Assembly (NCBI GenBank): GCA_934621605.1
Contig: CAKTUZ010000033.1
Span: forward strand, 1-23,448
Direction: 5' to 3'
Source: an uncultured bacterium
GTDB lineage: Bacteria; Vulcanimicrobiota; Xenobia; Xenobiales; Xenobiaceae
Length of the DNA stretch: 23,448 nt
In this document: in pieces, positions 15,747 through 23,448 of the stretch
Layout of the letters: each line of letters opens with the position of its first letter
Position numbering within the stretch: position 1 is the first letter of the stretch
Translations under genes and position numbers: made by a program
The notes under the pieces: generated by a model
Told to the model about the DNA's origin: nothing
Seen by the model: only the letters and a program-made list of their open reading frames with translations
Database searches by the model: none

Positions 15747-16160
15747 ATGCCTAAAGTAAAGTTAGCAATCCAGTCGATGGTTCATCAGGCTACTGGCCGC
15801 AGAAAACGCGCTGTCGCTCGCGTTCGCTTGGTACCCGGTGACGGTCGCATCATCATCAACAAGCGCCCTTACGAGGAGTACTTCCCTCGCGCTACTCAGC
15901 AGATGCTTGTGCGCTCTCCTTTGGAACTCACCAAGACTGAGGGCAAATTCAACGTCTACGCCACTTGTGATGGCGGCGGCGTTTCCGGTCAAGCCGGAGC
16001 TGTAAAGCACGGTATCGCCAGAGCTTTAGAAGCTTTTGACGGAACCCTTCGCACCGAATTGAAGCGAGCTGGTTTCATGACTCGTGACTCTCGTGAAAAA
16101 GAGCGTAAGAAATACGGTCGCAAGCGTGCTCGTCGCGGATTCCAGTGGACCAAACGTTAG
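15747..16160 (+). CDS. rpsI: 30S ribosomal protein S9
   Basis: 137 residues. The body has ATGRRKRAVARVRLVPG, the RPYEEYFPR segment, GGGVSGQAGAVKHGIARAL and the terminal KKYGRKRARRGFQWTKR. The C-terminal Lys-Arg tail is the part of S9 that reaches the decoding-centre P site. The start ATG follows AAAGGGG. The N-terminus is a few residues longer than in many S9 proteins. It is co-transcribed with rplM, and a terminator follows. Confidence 0.97.
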   Translation: MPKVKLAIQSMVHQATGRRKRAVARVRLVPGDGRIIINKRPYEEYFPRATQQMLVRSPLELTKTEGKFNVYATCDGGGVSGQAGAVKHGIARALEAFDGTLRTELKRAGFMTRDSREKERKKYGRKRARRGFQWTKR

Positions 16161-16215
16161 TTTTCCGGCTACTCTTTTGAGAGTTGCTTAGGAACTTAGA
16201 ACGTTTATCGAGGTT

Positions 16216-16255
16216 GCTGCTTAAACCATTATGGTTGAGCAGCTTCTTCTGTTTT
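16216..16255 (+). terminator. rplM-rpsI terminator
   Basis: The stem GCTGCT/AGCAGC continues after a small mismatch into AACC/GGTT (16216-16243). A TTCTTCTGTTTTT tail follows. It lies 55 bp after the rpsI stop. An in-frame ATG for nnr at 16231 falls inside this hairpin, which argues for the downstream nnr start. Confidence 0.75.
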
Positions 16256-16296
16256 TAAATGCTTTTCCATTTGTCGGCATCAGGAGGATTATAAAA

Positions 16297-17892
16297 ATGC
16301 GTATTGTTAAAGCTAAAGAAATGGCGGCTATCGATAGCGATACTATACATAAAATTGGTATTCCCGGCGCCGTACTAATGGAAAGAGCCGGTTGGGCTGT
16401 TTTTGCTTCCATTGTTAAGAATTTTGGATCAGTTAAAGATAAGCATTTTTTAGTTTTATGTGGGCCGGGAAATAATGGGGGAGACGGCTTTGTGGTGGCC
16501 AGATATCTTAATGAAGCTGGAGCCGAAGTAACTTGTCTTTCTATGAAAGAAATTGGGGCTTTGCATGGCGACGCTCAATTGTATGCTTCTGTTTATCAAA
16601 AATTGTACGGCGAGGTGACTGTTTTTGCTGATTTAGAACAGTTTAAGCATTACTTAGCGGATACTGAATATGTGGTGGATGCACTTTTTGGTAACGGTTT
16701 GGACAGAAATTTGAGAGCTCCCTATGGCGAGATAGTGGAACTTATTAATGAAAGTTCAAATAATCTCAAAGTGATAGCTATTGATTTGCCTTCAGGTTTA
16801 GAAGCTGACAGTGGACAAATTTTAGGCAATGCGCCTTTTTGCCAACTGACTGTAACTATAGGTTTGCCCAAATGGGGATTGTATTTGGAGCCAGGGCGCA
16901 GTCGGGTTGGAAAAGTTGAAGTTGTCGATATCGGTTTTCCTAAAATTTTAACCGAGGATCCGGGTAAGGAGAGTCTAATTATTGACAAAGAATTAGCTGC
17001 TTCTCTTTTGCCTATCAGAGCTAAAAATGCCTATAAAGGCACCTTTGGCACCGTTTGGGTGATAGGAGGATCCGATTATTATTTGGGGGCGCCGGTTCTT
17101 TCTTCTTGGTCTGCTTTGCGTTCTGGAGCGGGGTTGGTTCTTTTGGTTGCTCCGGCTTCTGTATGTAGTCAAATGGGCAGCGATTGTTTGGAGATTATGC
17201 GCTGTCCTTTAGAAAATGACGGCTTTCTTACTGGGCATGATTTGCAACGTTTTTCTTGGCTTAAAGATAAAAAAGAGAGCTCGGCAGTTGATTCCTGTCC
17301 TTGGCCTGCACCTAAAGCTGTTTGCTTAGGGCCGGGGTTGGGCAGAAAAGTTGAAAGTACTGAAGCCGTGCGCACTTTAATTAAAGAGTGTTCCGTTCCC
17401 ATGGTGATTGATGCTGACGCTTTGTGGCATTTAAGTAAAATTGCTACTGTTGAGAAGGTTGATCTGGGCCAAAATTGTGTACTCACTCCGCATTTAGGTG
17501 AATTGTCCAGACTTTTGAATATAGATTCAATCGAGTTGCAGAAAAACTTACCTTATTATGCCCATTTGTGCGCTCAAAAATATAATTGTACGGTGACTGC
17601 CAAGGGGAGCCCTACTATAGTTAGCGATGGTAAGCGTTGTTGGCTTAATAGTAGCGGTGGCCCTGTATTAGCTCAGGGAGGTTCGGGTGACGTTTTGGCT
17701 GGGTTAATCGCCGGTTTGTTGGCTCAAGGTTTGAAGCCTTTTGAAGCTGCAGCTTTGGGGGTTTATTGGCATGGCGCTGCTGGAGATAAGGCTACTGACG
17801 AATATTCCGATCGCGGTCTTGTTGCTTCTGAGATAAGTAATTTACTTCCGGAAGTTTGCCAGGATTTTATCAACTTGTTGGAAAATAAATGA
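16297..17892 (+). CDS. nnr: Bifunctional NAD(P)HX epimerase/dehydratase Nnr
   Basis: 531 residues. It repairs hydrated NAD(P)H: the N-terminal YjeF_N half (about 1-215) epimerises NAD(P)HX, and the C-terminal carbohydrate-kinase-like half (about 230-531) dehydrates it using ADP or ATP. Visible motifs are MERAG, CGPGNNGGDGFVVARYL, IDLPSGL, then TPHLGEL, AKGSPTIV and GGSGDVLAGLIAG with the catalytic Asp. The start ATG at 16297 is chosen because AGGAGG lies 9 bases upstream and the family N-terminus begins MRIVKAKEMAAID. It sits downstream of a terminator, so it probably has its own promoter, which I could not pinpoint. Confidence 0.95.
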   Translation: MRIVKAKEMAAIDSDTIHKIGIPGAVLMERAGWAVFASIVKNFGSVKDKHFLVLCGPGNNGGDGFVVARYLNEAGAEVTCLSMKEIGALHGDAQLYASVYQKLYGEVTVFADLEQFKHYLADTEYVVDALFGNGLDRNLRAPYGEIVELINESSNNLKVIAIDLPSGLEADSGQILGNAPFCQLTVTIGLPKWGLYLEPGRSRVGKVEVVDIGFPKILTEDPGKESLIIDKELAASLLPIRAKNAYKGTFGTVWVIGGSDYYLGAPVLSSWSALRSGAGLVLLVAPASVCSQMGSDCLEIMRCPLENDGFLTGHDLQRFSWLKDKKESSAVDSCPWPAPKAVCLGPGLGRKVESTEAVRTLIKECSVPMVIDADALWHLSKIATVEKVDLGQNCVLTPHLGELSRLLNIDSIELQKNLPYYAHLCAQKYNCTVTAKGSPTIVSDGKRCWLNSSGGPVLAQGGSGDVLAGLIAGLLAQGLKPFEAAALGVYWHGAAGDKATDEYSDRGLVASEISNLLPEVCQDFINLLENK

Positions 17893-17942
17893 ACGATTAA
17901 TAACAAACTTTATTGAGAAGGGGCGGTTTTTTTGATCTTCGT

Positions 17943-18935
17943 ATGAGTATTGCCAGTAGAACGCCCATCCAAGTTTATCCGGCTATTTTAGATGCAGTTA
18001 AATTATATTTTAACGGATATAGGGAGACATTTAAGTTCTCTACTAAGGACAGTCTTATTTTTGGTTTTTCCAGACAAAAAGATAAAGATTGCTATCAGTT
18101 TCTACTTATACAAGCTGCTAAATATAAAGGATGTATAAACGCAGAAGTGGCAGTTTCTCCGGTAAAGCGTTATCCTTATTACCGTCGTCGTGAGTCTTTG
18201 CCTTTAGGTACCTTTGCTTTTCGCGAAAGGTGTAGCCTAATGGTTAAAGATGAAGATTTTTCTTTCGGATATAATGGCATTAATTTGGACAGAGTATTAA
18301 GTATTTGTTTAGGAAATTATGCTGTCCCAGCTATGCACCGTCTTTATGACGAAACCAGGGCTGACGCTTCCATGGCTGCTCATGTGTGGGATACTATTTA
18401 TTCCGATTGGCAAGAAGCAGAAAGCAAAGCCGACTTTATTAGTGATAAGCGTTATCCCGATTTAGAGTATGAAGAAGAAGCTAGTCGTTTCATTTCTCAG
18501 GAGGTTTTGGGCAGTGGTCGTTTTGATCGCTATTTAGGCCCTCTCAAGCTTTGTTATCAGGATAGCGATTTCTTCAATTGTCATGTTTATTTAATGGCTA
18601 GCGCTATGGAATTTGTACAACCACCGGCTATGCCTAAGCAAGAGCAGGAAGCTTACAGTAATCCGCAATTGGCCAGTAACGGACAAAAAGTAATTACTTG
18701 GCGTGATATTTTGGGGCCGACTGAGCCTGTTGTGACTGCACAGAAGCCCAAGCCTATGTTGAGAGCTAATGAAGACTGGCGCGAGCCTTTGGAAGATCCT
18801 ATTGCCGGTGTTTTAGGCCGTCAGGACCAAAGCACTTGTCTATCGCTTAACGATCAAGATGCTGATATGCGTCTGAAAGAGTATGCCTTCTTTAAGTCTA
18901 TGTCCGCTTTAGAAGTTATTATGAACAGAAATTAA
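17943..18935 (+). CDS. Protein of unknown function
   Basis: 330 residues, not recognised. It is a soluble, mixed alpha/beta-looking protein with no signal peptide or membrane segment. Residues about 1-215 appear globular (YFNGYRETFKFSTKDSLIFG, CLGNYAVPAMHRLYD). Residues about 225-300 are Pro/Gln/Glu-rich and linker-like, followed by a short helical tail. The start is uncertain: ATG at 17943 lacks a good ribosome binding site, and an in-frame TTG at 17913 is an alternative. It lies 50 bp after nnr on the same strand and before a terminator, so it is likely co-transcribed with nnr. Confidence 0.7.
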   Translation: MSIASRTPIQVYPAILDAVKLYFNGYRETFKFSTKDSLIFGFSRQKDKDCYQFLLIQAAKYKGCINAEVAVSPVKRYPYYRRRESLPLGTFAFRERCSLMVKDEDFSFGYNGINLDRVLSICLGNYAVPAMHRLYDETRADASMAAHVWDTIYSDWQEAESKADFISDKRYPDLEYEEEASRFISQEVLGSGRFDRYLGPLKLCYQDSDFFNCHVYLMASAMEFVQPPAMPKQEQEAYSNPQLASNGQKVITWRDILGPTEPVVTAQKPKPMLRANEDWREPLEDPIAGVLGRQDQSTCLSLNDQDADMRLKEYAFFKSMSALEVIMNRN

Positions 18936-18966
18936 AACTGATGACAGCTTGTCTAGATTAGTTAAA

Positions 18967-19002
18967 AATGCCCCGCAAGTTCTGAAAAACTTGCGGGGCA
19001 TT
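18967..19002. terminator. Bidirectional terminator
   Basis: A perfect 15-bp stem, AATGCCCCGCAAGTT with its complement, around a 6-base loop. T-rich sequence lies on the right and A-rich sequence on the left. It serves the plus-strand nnr unit and probably the converging PilT-like/rpoZ unit. Confidence 0.92.
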
Positions 19003-19051
19003 TATTTATTTATTTATTGTTGCGGTGACAACTCTACTTAATTAGAGATGA

Positions 19052-20275
19052 CTAAAGCCAAGACATTAGAGGAGTGTCATTGGTGTCGACATCTGTCACC
19101 GGCTCACTGTCATAGTCGCCCAGATTGGCCAAACTGTCCTTATCGACTTGTAATTCGGAAGGATCGGACAGATAATGCAGAGCTTCTTCTTTGTCTACCA
19201 GACCGGCCGATACTAAGCGGGAGAGAGACTTGCCCAAAGTTTGCATATTATGCTCTTGCATAATCCAGGTAAGTTTATCGGTTCGACCATTTTTCAGCTC
19301 TTCGTGAATTTCGTCATTATTGACTAAAATTTCGAAGGCGGGAATTACGCCGCGCCCATCGCTACGATTGACCAAAGTTTGGTGAAGAACTATGCGCAGA
19401 GCGTTAGCAAAAATAGGAGCCATCTTAGAGCGCTCTTGTTCGTCAAAGGAACTGAGTATGCGATCCAAGCCGCGATCCGGACTGGTAGCATCCAGAACGG
19501 CAATAACCAACTTGTTGTTGGTGGCCGCTCGGATAGCAAAAGTTGCCGTCTCTCGGTCGGGAATCTCGCTGATACCCAAGACGTCAGCATCTTGATCTAT
19601 GGCTTGCTGAATACCTGTGGAAAATGAAGGAACGTCTACTCCGACTTCACGCTGCAAAACCGTGCTTAGTTGGTTGTAGCGCCAAAACTGGATAGGATTT
19701 TCCAAAGTTACTATTCTGGCTAAACGCGTGGCGTTGATATGAGAGACCAGAGCAGCTAAAGTGTTAATTTTCCCGCTTCTGGGTAAACCGGTAAGCAAGA
19801 TAAGTCCCGAAGGCTGTTCTAAAATATTTTCAACTAAACTCCCGCTCAAGCCTAAGGTTTCGAGCTTAGGAATATCGGTGCGCAAACGGTGGAATGAAGC
19901 GCATATATGACTACGCTCCAAAAATAAATGAACTTTAAATCCGGAGCCTCCACCGGCTATACAAGTCTCGGCATGCCCTTCTTTTACCAGCTGGTTTCTT
20001 AAATAACTAGTCAGAACCGGTTTGAGAAGCTTACGGCAATCGGCATCATTCAGAGGAGAACCTTCAACTACACTGAGTATATTGTTTATACGCAGAGTAG
20101 GAGCGCTGCCGACGTTGATATTTAAGGCGGAAGCACCGTGGGCAACTGCTATATCCAAAAGCTGGGTCAGCTTATAGGGAACAGTAGCCGCTTCGCTGTC
20201 ACTTTCAGCAAAGTGATCGCACAAAATAGTCATTCTATTAAGCAGTTCCTGCAGAACTGACCCATTAACTTCCAT
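19052..20275 (-). CDS. PilT-like secretion/retraction ATPase homologue, probably inactive
   Basis: 407 residues with the full PilT/GspE-family layout: N-terminal PAS-like domain (about 35-140, including FHRLRTDIPKLETLGL), then the RecA-like ATPase domain. Walker A is GLPRSGKI (163-170): the Lys is kept, but the Ser/Thr after it is Ile. The Asp box EDPIE is ENPIQ (192-196). Walker B reads DADVLGISEIPD, keeping Glu237. The His box TLHTN is VLDAT (260-264), losing its His. Downstream LDRIL, ALRIVLHQTLV and PAFEILVNN match PilT closely. PilT normally powers type IV pilus retraction; this copy may bind but not hydrolyse ATP. The C-terminus is acidic. It follows rpoZ by 106 bp. Confidence 0.85.
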   Translation of the reverse strand: MEVNGSVLQELLNRMTILCDHFAESDSEAATVPYKLTQLLDIAVAHGASALNINVGSAPTLRINNILSVVEGSPLNDADCRKLLKPVLTSYLRNQLVKEGHAETCIAGGGSGFKVHLFLERSHICASFHRLRTDIPKLETLGLSGSLVENILEQPSGLILLTGLPRSGKINTLAALVSHINATRLARIVTLENPIQFWRYNQLSTVLQREVGVDVPSFSTGIQQAIDQDADVLGISEIPDRETATFAIRAATNNKLVIAVLDATSPDRGLDRILSSFDEQERSKMAPIFANALRIVLHQTLVNRSDGRGVIPAFEILVNNDEIHEELKNGRTDKLTWIMQEHNMQTLGKSLSRLVSAGLVDKEEALHYLSDPSELQVDKDSLANLGDYDSEPVTDVDTNDTPLMSWL

Positions 20276-20381
20276 AAGTAAGTACCTCTAGCCGTTCTTA
20301 TCGATATTGATTAGCTTAGAAATAGTGAACGTACCCTCATTTTCTTATCCTGCACCGAAAGGCGAAAGACTTATGGCGGGA

Positions 20382-20882
20382 CTAGATTAAAGAGTCTGTC
20401 TCTTCGGTCTTCTCAGATACAAGGTCTAAAGCTTCGCTGTCTTTACCAACAGAATTGTAAGCGTCGGTCAGCTCATCAATGGAACTATCGCTATTGCTTT
20501 CCCGAGCTACGAAAGCTTCTAAATCCACATTTCCGGCGCTGAGATCTTCAAGACTTACAGTATCTTCGGGTTTCGGTTCAGAAGTAGACTTGTTGTTATT
20601 TTGGACACCGGACAGAGAAGCAGCCAAGCCTTCTTCGCTCATAATATCGACTTCATTAGAGGTTTTGGCGGCCGTAGGTTCGGCGTCGGCATTTTCATCT
20701 ACATAAACTTCGCCTTTGGCAATTTCTTGTAATGCCATGCTCACAGGTTTAGCAGCGTTATAATGTTCAATCGAGGTACCGCCGTCGTTAATCTGGCGAG
20801 CTCTTTTTAAGGCCAGAGTCACTAATTCAAATTTATTGTCTACCTTGGTGAGAAGTTCATCCAAGCTCGGCTCTACGAGCAT
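20382..20882 (-). CDS. rpoZ: RNA polymerase omega subunit with long acidic tail
   Basis: 166 residues. The first 65 or so match omega: EPSLDELLTKVDNKFELVTL, LKRARQINDGG and AAKPVSMALQEIAKGEV. Omega helps assemble and stabilise RNA polymerase through the beta' subunit. The remaining 100 residues form a low-complexity, strongly acidic Ser/Asp/Glu-rich tail not found in ordinary omega (about 65-90 residues). The start ATG at 20882 is chosen because GGAGG lies 7 bases upstream and homology begins there; the reading frame is open further upstream to 21056, but that part does not look like omega. It leads a probable operon with the PilT-like gene. Confidence 0.88.
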   Translation of the reverse strand: MLVEPSLDELLTKVDNKFELVTLALKRARQINDGGTSIEHYNAAKPVSMALQEIAKGEVYVDENADAEPTAAKTSNEVDIMSEEGLAASLSGVQNNNKSTSEPKPEDTVSLEDLSAGNVDLEAFVARESNSDSSIDELTDAYNSVGKDSEALDLVSEKTEETDSLI

Positions 20883-21058
20883 GCTCAATCCTCCGTGCGG
20901 CTTGATAGGGCCGCAAATGATATAATCAATTTCTCGATCCCGATTCTTTACGTCTAAAGTGTGGAAAATCCTGCTTCGACAGACGGCACCGTGCAGAAGT
21001 GTCCCAGCCTTGATCTCGCAATATAGAGGAGTTGCTCTTTGATTCTTGAAACACAAAG

Positions 21059-21075
21059 CCCCCTTATTTAGGGGG
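21059..21075. repeat. GC-rich hairpin in the rpoZ-ftsK divergent region
   Basis: CCCCCT-TATTT-AGGGGG forms a 6-bp stem in the roughly 365-bp region between the divergent rpoZ and ftsK starts. Its role is unknown. It could lie in the rpoZ leader. No clear promoter pair was found in this region. Confidence 0.4.
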
Positions 21076-21248
21076 AGTTCGGTCTTTTTCGGGGACTGAT
21101 CGGCAGTGGGGGAGGAGCAAATCTGACAATAAGCAGAAGAACAGTTTTTTTACGACAAGCCATTTCTTGCTTAGAACAGGGGATACCAATGCTCAAGTTC
21201 CGGCCGGGTAGGTTTGTTTTGCCATTTTTAGCGATAGGGTGAGTATAT

Positions 21249-23448
21249 ATGGTTACTGAGCGTACAAAGAAAGCTGGCGCCGGCTTGGCCAAGGCAGCTG
21301 GAACTGCCGCAAGCAAAGGAGCCAATCAAGCAGGAAATACACCTCCGCTGGCCAGACAAACCGTCAATAAGCGAGACGAAAGTCATCTTTACATATGGGG
21401 ACTTGTTTGGCTGTGGTTGGTTGCGCCTTTTTTGCTATTGTGCTTGATTGCACCTCAGTGGGGTGGTGCTTTAGGAAACGGTATATCTTGGGGGTTAAAT
21501 CGATGTGTGGGTATGGCCGGTTGGGTTATGCCCATGATCGCTTTTTTGGCTGCTTCTTGGTGTTTTAATTACAACAATAAATCCATACGTATAAATATCA
21601 AAGTAGTTATTCCGCTGTTGCTGTTTTTCTCTGTATTTTTTGCGGCTCGCTGCTCTCAGGGTGGCGTTATAGGCGAGTTTATTGACAATATTATTGTGGG
21701 GATTATTGGCAAGTTCGGAGCCTGGACATTCGCCTCACTGGGATTTTTATCTGTTTTTGTTTTTACTTGGAATCTTACCACCGAAGAAACAATAGAAGGT
21801 TGTAAAGCTTTGAGTCAATTTTCTGGAAGTTCGCTATCTGAATTAGGTCATTATACGGTCAGCGTACTGTCTAAATTGTGGGGATGGATTATTTCTGCCG
21901 GTAAGCATTGCGTTGTATTATTGATTAGTGCTAAGGATAAACTGTCTGAGTCTCATCAGGAAGATGAGGATACGAAAGTTAAAGTTTCGGATAACGAAGA
22001 TAATGAACCGACTGATTTAGAACAGAAAGCTATATTCTACGAAGAGTCCGGTATTATGCCGAATGCTTCCGAAAAGGTTGAACCTCTTACTTTTAGGGGC
22101 TTTTTTGAGGATGACAGTGCGGAGAAAAAATCGGATCAATCATTTGAAGAGAGTTTACAAGCTCCTCGTTTTGCAGAACATGATCCCATTTCTGTGGGGC
22201 AGGCTAGTTTGGGTAAGGCTGAACATAACGAGCTTCTAAAGGAAATTCATCGTCGCAATACCAGCGGAGAAATGGCTTCAGTCAGAAACAGAGAGTATGA
22301 AGCAGCCCGTAAGGCAGAATTGATAACTGAAGCCAAGGATAATTACAATGCTGGAGCACCAGTTGGAGCGTCGGTTAGACGCGGAGTTGCCGCCTATCCC
22401 GGCGCTGATTCCTTGCGTTCGGCTGTTAATGACAGAATGCAAAGCAATTGGAGAGGGAGCGAAAAAAGATCGGCTGTTCAGCTCAACGAAAATAAAGCTC
22501 AAGAACCGACGCTTCGTATAGACAGAACCGAAATACGCAGCGGTATCAACGCCAAACACGAATCTGCTACTGCTAAAGATGGTTTGGCTCTGAGCCGTCG
22601 CTTGGCCGAGCGTCCTGCCCAAAATGCTAATTCAGGTTTTGTGCGCAGCTCTGCTCCTTTTTCTACTCATATTCGCTCAAGTGAAAAAAGAGTCAATGAT
22701 GAAAAAGATTTGCCTCTGCGCCCGGTGCGTTCGTCTTCTTCCGGTGGTTATAAAGCTGCCCGTAATATTGGCAATTCTTTTTCACTCGGTACTGATTTAG
22801 AGCGTAGGCCAAATTTAGTTGATTCTGATGAAACCGTGGAGGTGGCTTCCTTAAAGCGCACCGTCGAGCCCAAATCGGCTCTCGAATCCTGCGGGATGGA
22901 CGGCTCGACAGCGGATGAGTTAGACAAAAAAGTTGAAGCTTTAAAATTTTCCGAGCACTTAGATAGCGACCTAAATTTGGCCACTTCCAGTTCGGTAGCG
23001 CTTGTCGAACAAGCCGAGACGGTTGCTGTGAAGGCTCCTGTTGCAGTTGCCGAGGCCAACTTGGATGACGTTTCGTCCCAAAAAATGAGTGCGCTCTCTC
23101 CTGAAGAGCGCCGCCGGGCGTTAGGTATAATCCGTCGTCCTGCAGGTGGTACTAAGGCTCAGGTAGCACAGCCTAAGGCTGATAATACTGCTGTGAAGGC
23201 TCCTGCTGCAGTTGCCGAGGCCAACTTGGATGACGTTTCGTCCCAAAAAATGAGTGCGCTCTCTCCTGAAGAGCGCCGCCGGGCGTTAGGTATAATCCGT
23301 CGTCCTGCAGGTGGTACTAAGGCTCAGGTAGCACAGCCTAAGGCTGATAATACTGCTGTGAAGGCTCCTGCTGCAGTTGCCGAGGCCAACTTGGATGACG
23401 TTTCGTCCCAAAAAATGAGTGCGCTCTCTCCTGAAGAGCGCCGCCGGG
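21249..23448 (+). CDS. ftsK: FtsK/SpoIIIE-type DNA translocase, N-terminal part (runs off window)
   Basis: 733 codons open to the window edge without a stop. After a 45-residue Lys/Ala-rich start come four membrane segments (about 47-70, 88-107, 117-134, 149-175) with the FtsK_4TM pattern: LIAPQWGGALGNGISWGLNR, GWVMPMIAFLAASW and GGVIGEFIDNIIVGIIGKFG. A very long hydrophilic linker follows (about 215-733), rich in Ser, Glu, Arg and Ala and ending in 55-residue tandem repeats. FtsK pumps DNA at the division septum to resolve chromosomes; its RecA-like motor and gamma domains would lie beyond the window. The start ATG follows AGGGTGAG. The identification rests on the membrane region alone. Confidence 0.8.
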   Translation, partial: MVTERTKKAGAGLAKAAGTAASKGANQAGNTPPLARQTVNKRDESHLYIWGLVWLWLVAPFLLLCLIAPQWGGALGNGISWGLNRCVGMAGWVMPMIAFLAASWCFNYNNKSIRINIKVVIPLLLFFSVFFAARCSQGGVIGEFIDNIIVGIIGKFGAWTFASLGFLSVFVFTWNLTTEETIEGCKALSQFSGSSLSELGHYTVSVLSKLWGWIISAGKHCVVLLISAKDKLSESHQEDEDTKVKVSDNEDNEPTDLEQKAIFYEESGIMPNASEKVEPLTFRGFFEDDSAEKKSDQSFEESLQAPRFAEHDPISVGQASLGKAEHNELLKEIHRRNTSGEMASVRNREYEAARKAELITEAKDNYNAGAPVGASVRRGVAAYPGADSLRSAVNDRMQSNWRGSEKRSAVQLNENKAQEPTLRIDRTEIRSGINAKHESATAKDGLALSRRLAERPAQNANSGFVRSSAPFSTHIRSSEKRVNDEKDLPLRPVRSSSSGGYKAARNIGNSFSLGTDLERRPNLVDSDETVEVASLKRTVEPKSALESCGMDGSTADELDKKVEALKFSEHLDSDLNLATSSSVALVEQAETVAVKAPVAVAEANLDDVSSQKMSALSPEERRRALGIIRRPAGGTKAQVAQPKADNTAVKAPAAVAEANLDDVSSQKMSALSPEERRRALGIIRRPAGGTKAQVAQPKADNTAVKAPAAVAEANLDDVSSQKMSALSPEERRR
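23025..23448 (+). repeat. 165-bp tandem repeats in the ftsK linker, at least 2.5 copies
   Basis: Copies begin at 23025, 23190 and 23355, the last cut by the window edge. The copies are identical except that one base differs in the first (CCTGTTGCAG versus CCTGCTGCAG). The unit is in frame and encodes 55 residues including AVKAPAAVAEANLDD, LSPEERRRALGIIRRP and AQVAQPKADNT. Such DNA-level identity points to recent duplication. Confidence 0.97.

Noticed and set aside
16231..16296. Upstream in-frame start for nnr
   Set aside because: The ATG at 16231 is inside the rpsI terminator hairpin; AGGAGG and the family N-terminus support 16297.
20883..21056. 58-residue N-terminal extension of rpoZ
   Set aside because: It does not resemble omega; a GGAGG site precedes the ATG at 20882, where homology begins.

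Overview
This is a bacterial window of about 23 kb with moderate GC and dense coding. It has strong purine-rich ribosome binding sites (for example AGGAGG before nnr) and sigma70-type promoters. The omega subunit and the Shine-Dalgarno style look Firmicutes-like, but the sequence does not support a firm phylum. The right edge falls inside a nearly identical tandem repeat, and the left edge falls inside a tRNA-like sequence.

Region 1 (1-5850) is a complete type II-C CRISPR-Cas locus. An array of 11 identical 36-bp repeats and ten 30-bp spacers points rightward. It converges on a cas9-cas1-cas2 operon on the minus strand, with a 19-bp hairpin between the two. Every repeat ends in a perfect extended -10 element (TGGTATAAT), so each spacer may be transcribed from its own promoter, as is known for Neisseria II-C systems. 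A tracrRNA can be read upstream of cas9 on the minus strand: TTGACA promoter, anti-repeat, short hairpin, strong terminator. The cas9 ribosome binding site sits in one arm of an inverted repeat.

Region 2 (5929-9958) is a polyamine-type ABC transporter operon on the minus strand in the order potA-potD-potB-potC, ending in a terminator. The binding protein carries a twin-arginine signal. Region 3 (10200-14828) holds a secreted protein of unknown function, an arginase/agmatinase-fold protein whose metal site looks degraded, and a PocR-like/GAF/GAF/HD-GYP cyclic-di-GMP phosphodiesterase.

Region 4 (14980-19002) is core genome: the rplM-rpsI operon with a leader of about 240 nt and a terminator, then nnr (NAD(P)HX repair) and a conserved-looking protein of unknown function, closed by a terminator. 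Region 5 (19052-23448) has rpoZ with a long acidic tail, followed on the same strand by a PilT-like protein that has lost most catalytic motifs. Divergent from these is the 5' part of an FtsK/SpoIIIE-type DNA translocase, whose linker contains 165-bp tandem repeats.

The main points of interest are the self-contained II-C locus with repeat-borne promoters and a possible translational switch on cas9, two likely pseudoenzymes (the ureohydrolase-like and PilT-like proteins), the omega tail and the FtsK linker repeats.
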